Source of the DNA: Candidatus Gerdarchaeota archaeon
GTDB taxonomy: Archaea; Asgardarchaeota; Heimdallarchaeia; JABLTI01
Direction of reading: 5' to 3'
Assembly: GCA_016840945.1 (NCBI GenBank)
Contig: JAEORJ010000059.1
Span: 1 to 11,775, forward strand
Length of the DNA: 11,775 bases
Part shown: positions 1-6,215 of the stretch, in pieces
Layout of the letters: every line of letters starts with the position of its first letter
How positions within the stretch are numbered: the stretch's first letter is position 1
Program-made: the position numbers and the translations under genes
The notes under the pieces: model-generated
The model's database searches: none
Seen by the model: only the letters and a program-made list of their open reading frames with translations
What the model was told of the DNA's origin: nothing

Positions 1-1
1 A

Positions 2-622
2 AAACAATTAGAATCTCTCAACAAAGAATTCTTGCAGATTTTTTTTGTTAATAATCTTACACTTAAACAAAAATTAGAAGAAAATGGTTTTTATGTTTAT
101 GAAAGAGTATCTATGGCATATAATTTACAAGAAAATCAAATACCTGATATTAAATTGCCCATGGATTATCAAGAAGCCAATTTTACACTAGACAAACTAG
201 ATGAAGAATTACAAATTATTGTTGATGCAAATAAGAACACCATAGATGGGGAAATTTTTAGGCAATTTTCAAATTTACTCGATTTAAAAGCCTTCTTCAT
301 AAGAAGTAATATGGATGCTAGTAGATTAAGAGCTGATAGCTTAATTGTATTAAAAGAGGATAAAATAGTAGGTGTTAATATTGTCATTAATCTTACTGAA
401 ACAACTTCTTATATTTGGATTATAGCTCTTTTATCGGAACATCGAGGAAAAGGCTTGGGCAAATATTTAATGTTGAAAGCTCATGAAAATTGCAAAAAAG
501 ATAATATCCCACAAATAGCCTTAGATGTCACAATCCAAAATGAAACTGCTTTCAATCTCTATAAAAAACTAGGTTACAAAGAAAATAATCACTATTTAAC
601 TGTAATAAAGAAATATAAATGA
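2..622 (+). CDS. GNAT-family N-acetyltransferase, 5'-truncated by the window edge
   Basis: Probable acetyl-CoA-dependent acetyltransferase; substrate unknown. The reading frame is open to the left edge: codons before the first possible start (TTG at 32) read KQLESLNKEF and continue without a stop, so the gene begins outside the window. The C-terminal half is a GNAT fold: a strand with the motif HRGKGLG (bases 440-460, the R/QxxGxG pyrophosphate loop), then a helix, and a late ETAFNLYKKLGY segment typical of the last part of the fold. The start of the visible protein (ENGFYVYERVSMAY) resembles the end strands of another GNAT domain, so the full protein may be a tandem GNAT like the one at 9589. 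It ends in TGA at 620-622 and converges on the methyltransferase. Family is confident; substrate cannot be named. Confidence 0.85.
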   Translation, partial: KQLESLNKEFLQIFFVNNLTLKQKLEENGFYVYERVSMAYNLQENQIPDIKLPMDYQEANFTLDKLDEELQIIVDANKNTIDGEIFRQFSNLLDLKAFFIRSNMDASRLRADSLIVLKEDKIVGVNIVINLTETTSYIWIIALLSEHRGKGLGKYLMLKAHENCKKDNIPQIALDVTIQNETAFNLYKKLGYKENNHYLTVIKKYK

Positions 623-783
623 ACACTAAGCAATCAAATAACTGAATAAAGATTTTATAGAAACAATAGTTATCATTTACAAAAAAAATTAATTCTTTAT
701 TAAGAACTAGTTGTTTATTTATTTTACATTAATTTGTATCTTATAGTTGGAAGAATCAGATATTAATATCCTGCCCTTCTTTC

Positions 784-1410
784 TCATTTCTTTTGTAATA
801 TGTAATCAATAGTGACACTTTTACCTTTAGTATTATTGAAAGTATACTCAAAGATTGAAGTTCCTTTATATAATAATTCTAAATCATCGAAGTATGTATT
901 AGGTTCATCATTATTATAGTAAGAGTGGAATCTATCCTCAAAGCCACGATCGCCTTCATCAATGATTTCTAAAATTTCATTGTCACCTATATCTTTTCCG
1001 TTTTCCACGTTTGTTGAATCTGTTGACTGAAAATTAACATACAATAATCCACCTTTCTTCAGTACTCGTAACATTTCTTTGATTGCTTTTTTTGTTCCTG
1101 CTTTTGTAAGATGCACTATAGTGTGATAAGAATAAACAAAACTAAATGTCTCATCTTCAAAAGGTAATTCCCGCATGTCAGCTTTAATTATTTTATAATT
1201 GAGGTTATTTTCTTCAGCATATTTTTGAGCTCTATCTATCTGAATGTTAGAGATTTCCACTCCATGAGCTTCATATCCTCTTTCACTGAAAACAGCTATT
1301 TTTGGTCTGGATCCTCCAGCACCGCAGTCCAAAATTTTCTTTTCGAGGTCACTCTTCTCAGTGAATTCATAAAATCTCTCAATTTCCAGCGGGATAGTAA
1401 AGGTTACCAT
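784..1410 (-). CDS. Class I SAM-dependent methyltransferase
   Basis: A 208-residue protein of the size of small soluble Methyltransf_11/25-type enzymes, expected to move a methyl group from S-adenosylmethionine to an unidentified substrate. Motif I is ILDCGAGGSRP (about residues 26-36), followed about 17 residues later by the acidic end of strand 2 (HGVEIS). ADMRELPFEDETFSFVYSYHTIVHL (about 78-102) is the usual strand-3/strand-4 region, and LRVLKKGGLLYVNF is the motif before strand 5. The C-terminal 70 residues are acidic and probably form the substrate cap. ATG at 1408-1410 is chosen because a TATA-like AT tract lies 20-30 bases upstream and no SD is seen. The stop is TGA at 784-786. A small same-strand ORF ends 50 bases upstream. 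Fold is confident; substrate is unknown. Confidence 0.85.
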   Translation of the reverse strand: MVTFTIPLEIERFYEFTEKSDLEKKILDCGAGGSRPKIAVFSERGYEAHGVEISNIQIDRAQKYAEENNLNYKIIKADMRELPFEDETFSFVYSYHTIVHLTKAGTKKAIKEMLRVLKKGGLLYVNFQSTDSTNVENGKDIGDNEILEIIDEGDRGFEDRFHSYYNNDEPNTYFDDLELLYKGTSIFEYTFNNTKGKSVTIDYILQKK

Positions 1411-1429
1411 AATAGGTAATTATTTTTGT

Positions 1430-1440
1430 AATAATTTTTA
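1430..1440 (-). promoter_or_regulatory. Possible TATA box of the methyltransferase gene
   Basis: On the minus strand this reads TAAAAATTATT, about 25 bases before the ATG at 1410. That spacing suits a leaderless archaeal transcript. The surroundings are very AT-rich, so the match is weak. Confidence 0.3.
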
Positions 1441-1460
1441 AGTTGTTTTTCTACTCTACA

Positions 1461-1688
1461 TTATTTCAATAAATCTGAATTTAAAGAAAATCGTTTTTCT
1501 ATCCATTTCTTAATATCTTCAGAGGAATCAGAACTAGGATAATATTCTTTAGGGTCTCCATATGTATCTCTTAATTCTTCAACTTTTTCAGAAATATCTT
1601 CAATTTTTACTACATTTCCATTTTTAAAATCGAACCTTAAAACTGTTCGAAAGGAGGTAGGCCTTGGAAAACCCATGGTAAAATGCAC
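1461..1688 (-). CDS. Small hypothetical protein, possibly a truncated C-terminal fragment
   Basis: I do not recognise this family. The frame starts at GTG 1688 directly after a stop codon, or at ATG 1676, and gives 71-75 residues. The first dozen residues (MGFPRPTSFRT) look arbitrary, and their DNA is the reverse strand of recognisable kinase sequence. From about residue 14 (RTVLRFDFKNGNVVKIEDI) the composition becomes that of a normal soluble protein: a beta-like stretch, then acidic and lysine-rich segments, then SSEDIKKWIEKRF. No rightward frame of similar length opposes most of it. I infer that the 3' part is a genuine coding remnant whose 5' end was lost where it meets the kinase fragment. 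It could still be an intact small protein. No SD or convincing TATA box was found for it. Confidence 0.4.
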   Translation of the reverse strand: MHFTMGFPRPTSFRTVLRFDFKNGNVVKIEDISEKVEELRDTYGDPKEYYPSSDSSEDIKKWIEKRFSLNSDLLK

Positions 1689-2300
1689 TCAGCAGCTGTT
1701 ATCTATAATTCAAAAAAACTACAATATAAACGTGAAAACGCTATAGAAAATGATTTAGCTGTTGCTGAGAAAATTCTCACAAGTAAAAAAGAAAAAACAA
1801 TTCTTAATAAATTCAAAGCATTAGTGAAAAAGATTGATCAACCCCCTAAGGATTCTAGTGTTTATGGCTTGATTCAATATGATTTCCACTGTGAAAATTT
1901 TAATGTTCATAATGGAGAGATCATTGTCTATGATTTTGATGATAGCTACTATTTCTTCTTCATCTATGATTTAGCTGCTTCTATTCACGAAGCTGTGTGA
2001 GACAATCCTGATGATAAAAAATTAGCTTTTGCAAATCGCTTCATTCCAGCTCTTTGGAAAGGTTATTCTTCTATTTTCCATTTAGAAAGAAAATGGTTGG
2101 ATTATCTTCCTGATTTCCTTAAGTGGCGTGAATTTGATATTTATATTACATTAGTTGAGACATTCAAAGAAAAAACCGCTCCTAAAAATTTCATGAAAAT
2201 AGTTGAAGATATTATGTGAGAGTTTCAAGATAGAATAGACTCTGGGAAACATATCGTCCCTCTACCAGATACCTTAGAAATCTGGTTCCCAAAATTCTAA
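1641..2300 (+). pseudogene. APH/CotS-like phosphotransferase, N-lobe missing, two in-frame TGA codons
   Basis: C-terminal lobe of a protein-kinase-like phosphotransferase of the aminoglycoside/homoserine-kinase (APH) type. The frame opens after TAA at 1638-1640 and contains GKMHS, a common motif at the lobe junction. A catalytic-loop relative follows: QYDFHCENF, where HGDxHxxN is usual, so His and Gly are replaced but Asp, His and Asn remain. Then come the metal-binding YDFDD and the FIYDLAASIHEAV helix. TGA interrupts the frame at 1998-2000 and again at 2217-2219. Between and after them it continues with ordinary kinase-tail composition (DNPDDKKLAFANRF; PALWKGY; LPDTLEIWFPKF) to TAA at 2298-2300, with no frameshift. 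The first ATG in frame is at 1683. About 100 N-lobe residues expected for the family are absent, and the other two forward frames upstream do not encode them. Most likely a recently inactivated gene; recoding of UGA is the less likely alternative. Confidence 0.75.
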
Positions 2301-2328
2301 CCATACTTGAATTAATTTTAATTTAGCA

Positions 2329-2958
2329 TTATTTTATATCAGGAGGTAGGTAAATAGCAAACTCACAGCAATCATCACCTTGAACAATAGACTGTAACAC
2401 TTTGATCTTGATAGGCATCTCGAGAATACCTTCCCAGAGGGTTTTATACCAACCTGCTCCGCAGTAACAGAAAGTTGGTGATAATTTTATATCAGGATTC
2501 TTTAAAGCTGCTTTTGCTAATCCACAATGACAGTAGTATAGTTTTTTCTCTTCTTTGTCCTCAGTTTCATTGTATTTTTTAGGATTGAAAGGATTTTTTA
2601 TAACATACAATACATTGCCTTTTCTTTTTGGATATTCATAATATGATAGTCCACCCCAAGAGGTATCTTGATACATCGTTTTAATAACATCATCTATATT
2701 TCCAGTTTCTAGGTACTTTTCTCTCAATGGTTTGATACGTGTTTTTGGAAAAATATCACAGCACCCAAGAAGTATTTTCTTACGAGTATCATCATCAGTT
2801 AAATCATCAATTTTATCTACTGCTTGTGTAACCCAAAGAGCTTTTTCATTTCCTTGAGATTTAAAATTAATCTTTTCGCACCCTGATAAGATTTCTTTTG
2901 ATGTTTCTTCATTTGAATGTTTATCAAGGCTAGCTTTTAATCTTTTTAACCAAGCCAT
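2329..2958 (-). CDS. Cysteine-rich DUF6144/V4R-like hypothetical protein
   Basis: A soluble 209-residue protein of unknown function. The N-terminal half has two similar helical segments, each with an ILxGC motif (Cys27, and Cys66-Cys67). The C-terminal half has paired cysteines: CHC at 143-145, CYC at 164-166, and CC at 197-198 inside GDDCCEFAIYLP. The order CxC, PTFCYCGAGW, a helix, then GDxxCxFxIYLP resembles the end of V4R/4-vinyl-reductase-like small-molecule-binding domains and DUF6144-type proteins; I recall this family only loosely. The cysteines suggest metal binding. ATG 2958 is preferred over GTG 2970 because GGTGG (2967-2971) sits 8 bases before it as a Shine-Dalgarno. It ends in TAA 29 bases from the end of the kinase remnant, which points towards it. 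Coding is confident; family assignment is tentative. Confidence 0.65.
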   Translation of the reverse strand: MAWLKRLKASLDKHSNEETSKEILSGCEKINFKSQGNEKALWVTQAVDKIDDLTDDDTRKKILLGCCDIFPKTRIKPLREKYLETGNIDDVIKTMYQDTSWGGLSYYEYPKRKGNVLYVIKNPFNPKKYNETEDKEEKKLYYCHCGLAKAALKNPDIKLSPTFCYCGAGWYKTLWEGILEMPIKIKVLQSIVQGDDCCEFAIYLPPDIK

Positions 2959-3152
2959 GCTTCCTACCACCCATTATGATTATTAATTAATCACATTAAA
3001 GTATTTAATTACATCTAATTACCTTTATTAATTTCAATTGAAGAAATTATAGATTACTTTGTATCTTTTTTAAAAAAATAGCATATTACTAAGCTCAATT
3101 GATTTTAAGCACAATCTATTGGATTTAAACATAAACATTCATGTAGTAACAA

Positions 3153-3179
3153 TTTGTGGACTCAAATTGAGTTCACAAA
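3153..3179. repeat. 27-base near-perfect dyad (candidate operator or RNA hairpin)
   Basis: The left arm TTTGTGGACTCAA (3153-3165) and right arm TTGAGTTCACAAA (3167-3179) are complementary at 12 of 13 positions around a central A. The single mismatch would be a G-U pair in RNA. It contains several G/C positions in a very AT-rich gap, which makes chance less likely. It lies about 70 bases upstream of the oxidoreductase TATA box and about 180 bases upstream of the divergent gene. Confidence 0.55.
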
Positions 3180-3244
3180 AAGTGAATCTGCTTTTTAAGC
3201 ATAAAAAAATTATTGTAAAGAATAGCTAACCATGCTAAAATATC

Positions 3245-3255
3245 TTTATAAAAAG
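3245..3255 (+). promoter_or_regulatory. TATA box of the oxidoreductase gene
   Basis: TTTATAAAAAG is a near-ideal archaeal TATA element. It predicts transcription from about 3275, giving a leader of about 50 bases. The inverted repeat TCTGTT (3270-3275) / AACAGA (3285-3290) would straddle that start, a usual place for an archaeal repressor site. No Shine-Dalgarno precedes the ATG at 3325. Confidence 0.5.
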
Positions 3256-3324
3256 TAACAATGGAAAAATCTGTTTTCAATTTTAACAGAATATAGATGG
3301 TTTCCATAATACCCCATAAAAATC

Positions 3325-4041
3325 ATGGCGATAAAAATGTCAAATAATAAAACTAATTCTGGGATACAGTTGGTTTTTGAAAAAATTGATGAAAGTATAA
3401 TGCAAATTGCAGCTCAAAAAATAGCAAAATTAAAAGCACCAGTAAATATTCGAGTATTTACTTCAAAAGACCAATGCATAATCTGTAATGAAATGAAAAG
3501 ACTAATTGAAGAAATTAAAAGCTTCTCTGATAAAATCAGTGTAGTGTATCACGAATGGGATCCCAATGACTCCATTACCAAGAAATATGATATTACACAC
3601 CATCATACACTAACTATAGAGGGTGATAAGGATTATGGTATTAGATTTATCGGAGTGCCACTTGGAAGTGAATTTGAAACCCTAATTGAATCATTGATTT
3701 TTGTTTCAAATAGAGAACCACAGATATCACCAAGAGTTAATGACATGTTATTAAAATTAGATAAAAAAGCAAATCTCAAAGTATTTGTATCATTAAAATG
3801 CCCACATTGCCCAGCAATGGTACTAATCTCACAAAAACTAGCTTTGGCAAGTGATAATGTACACGTTGAAATGATTGTAGCACCTCATGCACGAGATCTT
3901 GCTATTGAATATAATATACAAAGTTATCCTACAACAATTATCAATAATGGCTTTGGCTATATAGTAGGGGTAGTTCCAGAAGATATCCTTTTAAAGTTAA
4001 TTTTTGAAGCTTATAAGCGAAGAGGTGATACTTTAATCTAA
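3325..4041 (+). CDS. Protein disulfide oxidoreductase, tandem thioredoxin folds, N-domain cis-Pro missing
   Basis: Glutaredoxin-like protein disulfide oxidoreductase (PDO), the archaeal and thermophile family that makes or shuffles disulfides in cytosolic proteins. It has 238 residues, close to the usual 220-235. Fold 1 has CIIC at 51-54 and the PDO hallmark KDYGIRFIGVPLGSEF (about 102-117). Fold 2 has CPHC at 159-162 and SYPT with Pro202, the cis-proline facing the active site. In fold 1 the matching place reads THHHT: the expected proline is His94, where characterised members have a sequence such as APA or VPT. The first active-site pair is also unusual, with two isoleucines. I infer altered redox or metal behaviour in domain 1, with domain 2 normal. 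ATG 3325 is taken; ATG 3337 would remove four residues. A T8 tract follows the stop. Confidence 0.88.
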   Translation: MAIKMSNNKTNSGIQLVFEKIDESIMQIAAQKIAKLKAPVNIRVFTSKDQCIICNEMKRLIEEIKSFSDKISVVYHEWDPNDSITKKYDITHHHTLTIEGDKDYGIRFIGVPLGSEFETLIESLIFVSNREPQISPRVNDMLLKLDKKANLKVFVSLKCPHCPAMVLISQKLALASDNVHVEMIVAPHARDLAIEYNIQSYPTTIINNGFGYIVGVVPEDILLKLIFEAYKRRGDTLI

Positions 4042-4058
4042 TTTGATTAAGGGATTCA

Positions 4059-4066
4059 TTTTTTTT
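4059..4066 (+). terminator. U-tract terminator after the oxidoreductase gene
   Basis: Eight consecutive T residues begin 18 bases after the TAA of the oxidoreductase gene. Archaeal polymerases can stop at a U tract without a hairpin, so this is a plausible terminator. Confidence 0.45.
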
Positions 4067-4136
4067 ATTATAAAATAAGCTTAGAGTATTGAAAATCCTA
4101 AAAGGTTAGATTGAATCAATTATTACATTGATTGCT

Positions 4137-4949
4137 ATGAGAGAAAATAACAGTGAAATTGGATCAAATGCAACCGCACTAATTACAGGTGCCTCAAGTG
4201 GGATTGGTGCTGCTTTTGCTCGACGATTAGCTAAGGAAGGTTATGATTTAATTCTAATTGCTAGAAGAGAAGAACTTCTTGTAAAGTTATGTGATGAAAT
4301 ACAAAAAGAACATGCAATTAAAGCTGAGTATATGGTAATTGAACTTGCTAAAGATGAAGGGCAGAGAATTGTTGAGGAGCGAATAAAAAATATTCCTAAT
4401 TTAGAAATATTAGTAAACAATGCAGGATATGGAGGAGAGAAAAAGATCTTTTATGAAATACCCATCGAGGATCATTTGGAAATGTTACAAGTGCATAATA
4501 TTGCTCCACTTAAGTTCATTTATGCAGCTATCCCAGGGATGCTCAATAGAAATAAAGGTTTTATAATAAATGTCTCATCACTAGCTTCATTATTCCCTAG
4601 CCCACTTATTATGTATAGTACTACTAAAAATTTTCTAACTTATATTTCTGAATCACTTGACCTTCTGTTAAGAAAAAAAGGGATAAAATTTCAAGCCCTT
4701 TGTCCTGGTTTCACTTTAACTGATTTTCATAAAAAATTAGGTTATGAATCGAATGATCCAATTTATAATAATAAATTTATGACTTCTGAGAAAGTTGTCG
4801 AATCTTCGTTAAAAGCATTAAAAAAAGGGAAAATTATTTGTATTCCTGGAATTAGGAACAAATTTCTTGTTTTTATAGCGCAGCTTTTACCAAAGCGTAT
4901 GCTGATTTATGTATATAGAAAAATGTTTTCGATCAGAAAAAAGCTTTAA
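4137..4949 (+). CDS. Short-chain dehydrogenase/reductase (classical SDR)
   Basis: NAD(P)-dependent oxidoreductase with a Rossmann fold; substrate unknown. From ATG 4137 it has 270 residues, usual for a classical SDR. The cofactor loop is TGASSGIG (17-24). IARREE (41-46) follows strand 2, and its two arginines suggest NADPH. The structural motif is NNAGYG (94-99). Catalytic residues are Asn121 in HNIAPLKF, Ser147 or Ser148 in NVSSLAS, Tyr160 and Lys164 in YSTTK. The CPGFTLTDF segment closes the cofactor site. The C-terminal 30 residues are hydrophobic and basic (FLVFIAQLLPKRMLIYVYRKMF), hinting at membrane association as in the 17-beta-HSD12 / fatty-acid elongation reductase branch. An in-frame TTG at 4128 could add three residues. 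The last two codons lie inside the hairpin at 4941-4980. Confidence 0.9.
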   Translation: MRENNSEIGSNATALITGASSGIGAAFARRLAKEGYDLILIARREELLVKLCDEIQKEHAIKAEYMVIELAKDEGQRIVEERIKNIPNLEILVNNAGYGGEKKIFYEIPIEDHLEMLQVHNIAPLKFIYAAIPGMLNRNKGFIINVSSLASLFPSPLIMYSTTKNFLTYISESLDLLLRKKGIKFQALCPGFTLTDFHKKLGYESNDPIYNNKFMTSEKVVESSLKALKKGKIICIPGIRNKFLVFIAQLLPKRMLIYVYRKMFSIRKKL

Positions 4950-4980
4950 AGAAAAAAAGTTAGTTTTTTCTCTAAAGCTT
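4941..4980. terminator. Symmetric hairpin, likely bidirectional terminator
   Basis: Arms 4941-4957 and 4964-4980 are complementary at 16 of 17 positions around a 6-base loop (AGTTAG). Each strand ends the inner part of its second arm in a run of T (T6 on plus; the A7 run gives a T run on minus). It lies between the ends of two converging genes and starts inside the last codons of the dehydrogenase, whose stop is at 4947-4949. It should therefore end transcription from both sides. Confidence 0.75.
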
Positions 4981-5017
4981 CTCTAAATAACACAACACTG
5001 ATTGATAACCTTCTCAA

Positions 5018-6103
5018 TTAATTTAATTTCACTCTTTTTTGGATTATTCGAATAGTTATCATCGAAATACTTGCGATGCCAATCACGCCAATAATTATTG
5101 TCCACCAGTATCTGCTTATTATAGGTTTGATGTTATTAAATTCAATTATTACTAATCCCTTTGCTGCTTCAGCTAAATAGATATATTTTCCATCATAGAA
5201 TAATCCATGAGCTATATCTCTCGTATTATATTGACCAATCTCATATGGTAACATTGGATTACTAAAATTTACTACTTCTACTCCATCAATATTATCTGAA
5301 ACAAAAAAAACATCTTTTTGACCGACAATATTATTTGATTCACCTCCATCATGAAATTGGCCAATAACATAAGGGTTATTTAGATCAGATATATTAGCTA
5401 TCTTTACTCCACCAAAAATCTCAGAAGGGGCACATAAAATAGTATCCCAAATGTAGCAATCCCAAGATCCATATGTGTTAGGTATGGTGCTAATTTTTGT
5501 TGGTTCTAATGCATTGGTAATGTTTATTATCTCTATACCCTGAACAGCATCTGCAACAAAGGCTAGATTCTCTTTAATCACTAGGTTAATGGCTTGCCCC
5601 CCATCATTAAATTGACCAATTTTCACAATATTCGATGGATTTGAAATATTAAATATCTCTAAACCTTGTTGGTTATCTGCAATAAAAGCAAAATCATCCT
5701 TTACAGCAATGGAAAGTGCTTTACCACCATCATCATAACTATCAAGTAATATAGGAGTCATTATATTGGAAATATCTAAAATTTGAATGCCACTTTCAGA
5801 ATTAGCTATAAGCGCTAAATCATCTTTCACATAGATACCTAAAATTGAATCATTGGTATTAAAAAAACTGGTGATTTTTGGTCGTCTAGGTTCGCTTATA
5901 TTGATGATTTTCAAACCTTTATTTCCTGTAATAAAAACAAATTCATCTTGAACATACACATCATATGTTATATCGCTAACATTTACACGTCCAATAACAT
6001 GAGAATATAATGATTCATCTCCTGTTTCAGCATTTATATATATCACAGCTGAATTTATTGTTAGAATAAAAATTAACAAAAAAAAACTTGTTGTCTTCTT
6101 CAC
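5018..6103 (-). CDS. LVIVD-repeat beta-propeller surface protein with C-terminal membrane anchor
   Basis: A 361-residue protein with an N-terminal signal peptide (MKKTTSFFLLIF..., likely cut near Ala25). Seven LVIVD repeats of about 40 residues follow; each has a YV.D..AFIAD..GLEI.NISNP core, at about residues 48-80, 90-122, 132-164, 174-206, 217-250, 260-291 and 301-330. A single membrane segment (about 333-354) is followed by a basic tail (QKRVK). Seven repeats fit a seven-bladed propeller held outside the cell, probably for binding or adhesion; no catalytic residues are evident. The start is GTG 6103: GAGGTG (6111-6116) is 7 bases upstream, while the nearby ATG (6108) is out of frame and meets TGA two codons later. 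The cysteine-rich membrane protein lies upstream on the same strand. Confidence 0.88.
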   Translation of the reverse strand: MKKTTSFFLLIFILTINSAVIYINAETGDESLYSHVIGRVNVSDITYDVYVQDEFVFITGNKGLKIINISEPRRPKITSFFNTNDSILGIYVKDDLALIANSESGIQILDISNIMTPILLDSYDDGGKALSIAVKDDFAFIADNQQGLEIFNISNPSNIVKIGQFNDGGQAINLVIKENLAFVADAVQGIEIINITNALEPTKISTIPNTYGSWDCYIWDTILCAPSEIFGGVKIANISDLNNPYVIGQFHDGGESNNIVGQKDVFFVSDNIDGVEVVNFSNPMLPYEIGQYNTRDIAHGLFYDGKYIYLAEAAKGLVIIEFNNIKPIISRYWWTIIIGVIGIASISMITIRIIQKRVKLN

Positions 6104-6110
6104 AACATTT

Positions 6111-6116
6111 CACCTC
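6111..6116 (-). promoter_or_regulatory. Strong Shine-Dalgarno that fixes the GTG start of the LVIVD gene
   Basis: GAGGTG on the minus strand lies 7 bases before GTG 6103. It selects this start over the out-of-frame ATG at 6106-6108, which sits between the SD and the GTG and would encode only two residues. Confidence 0.7.
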
Positions 6117-6142
6117 ATAATAACACCATTTAACGATTCACC

Positions 6143-6154
6143 TATTTATATAAG
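6143..6154 (-). promoter_or_regulatory. TATA box of the LVIVD gene
   Basis: The minus strand reads CTTATATAAATA, about 40-50 bases before the GTG start. It predicts a leader of roughly 15-20 bases that contains the Shine-Dalgarno. The gene can therefore be transcribed separately from its upstream neighbour. Confidence 0.55.
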
Positions 6155-6174
6155 TAAATAAGCAAAACTCTTAA

Positions 6175-6189
6175 TAAAAAAGAAAAAAA
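6175..6189 (-). terminator. U-rich terminator after the cysteine-rich membrane protein gene
   Basis: The minus strand here is almost all T (T7, C, T6), starting about 27 bases after the TGA at 6216-6218. It lies just before the TATA box of the LVIVD gene, so it probably separates the two units. Confidence 0.45.
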
Positions 6190-6215
6190 TTGATGTCTTT
6201 GAGTGTTTTTTTCAT

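Larger units (their letters stand above)
2975..3324. other. AT-rich intergenic region between divergent genes; dyads and a promoter, no gene
   Basis: No frame here looks coding. The left end must hold the promoter of the leftward gene at 2958, where several AT-rich tracts could serve as TATA boxes. The middle holds a 27-base dyad (3153-3179), a short inverted repeat TGCTT-TTT-AAGCA (3189-3201) and CAATTG-centred palindromes near 3036 and 3097. The right end holds a good TATA box (3245-3255), an inverted repeat TCTGTT/AACAGA (3270-3290) and ATGG-TTT-CCAT (3297-3307) before the oxidoreductase start. Confidence 0.6.

Noticed and set aside
169..387. Leftward ORF of 72 codons
   Set aside because: It is antisense to the well-supported GNAT gene, has serine/leucine-rich shadow composition and no promoter or SD.
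759..770. 12-base palindrome GATATTAATATC before the methyltransferase stop region
   Set aside because: Made only of A/T apart from its ends, in AT-rich DNA, with no loop or T tract for a terminator on the minus strand. Chance is likely.
1225..1419. Rightward 64-codon ORF over the methyltransferase
   Set aside because: Antisense to SAM motif I of a confident methyltransferase, with no promoter or homology seen.
1652..1677. Perfect SD GGAGGT with ATG 1675 as a gene start
   Set aside because: The ATG opens only a short frame ending within about 20 codons, and the kinase frame ATG (1683) is too far from the SD. The bases are better explained as kinase coding sequence (GGRPWKTHGKMHS).
1998..2219. 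UGA as a general tryptophan codon in this organism
   Set aside because: Other genes end sensibly at TGA (620-622, 784-786, 6216-6218, 8775-8777, 11672-11674). Reading through 8777 would run the dioxygenase frame past the next promoter almost to the next ATG. Tryptophan is written TGG throughout.
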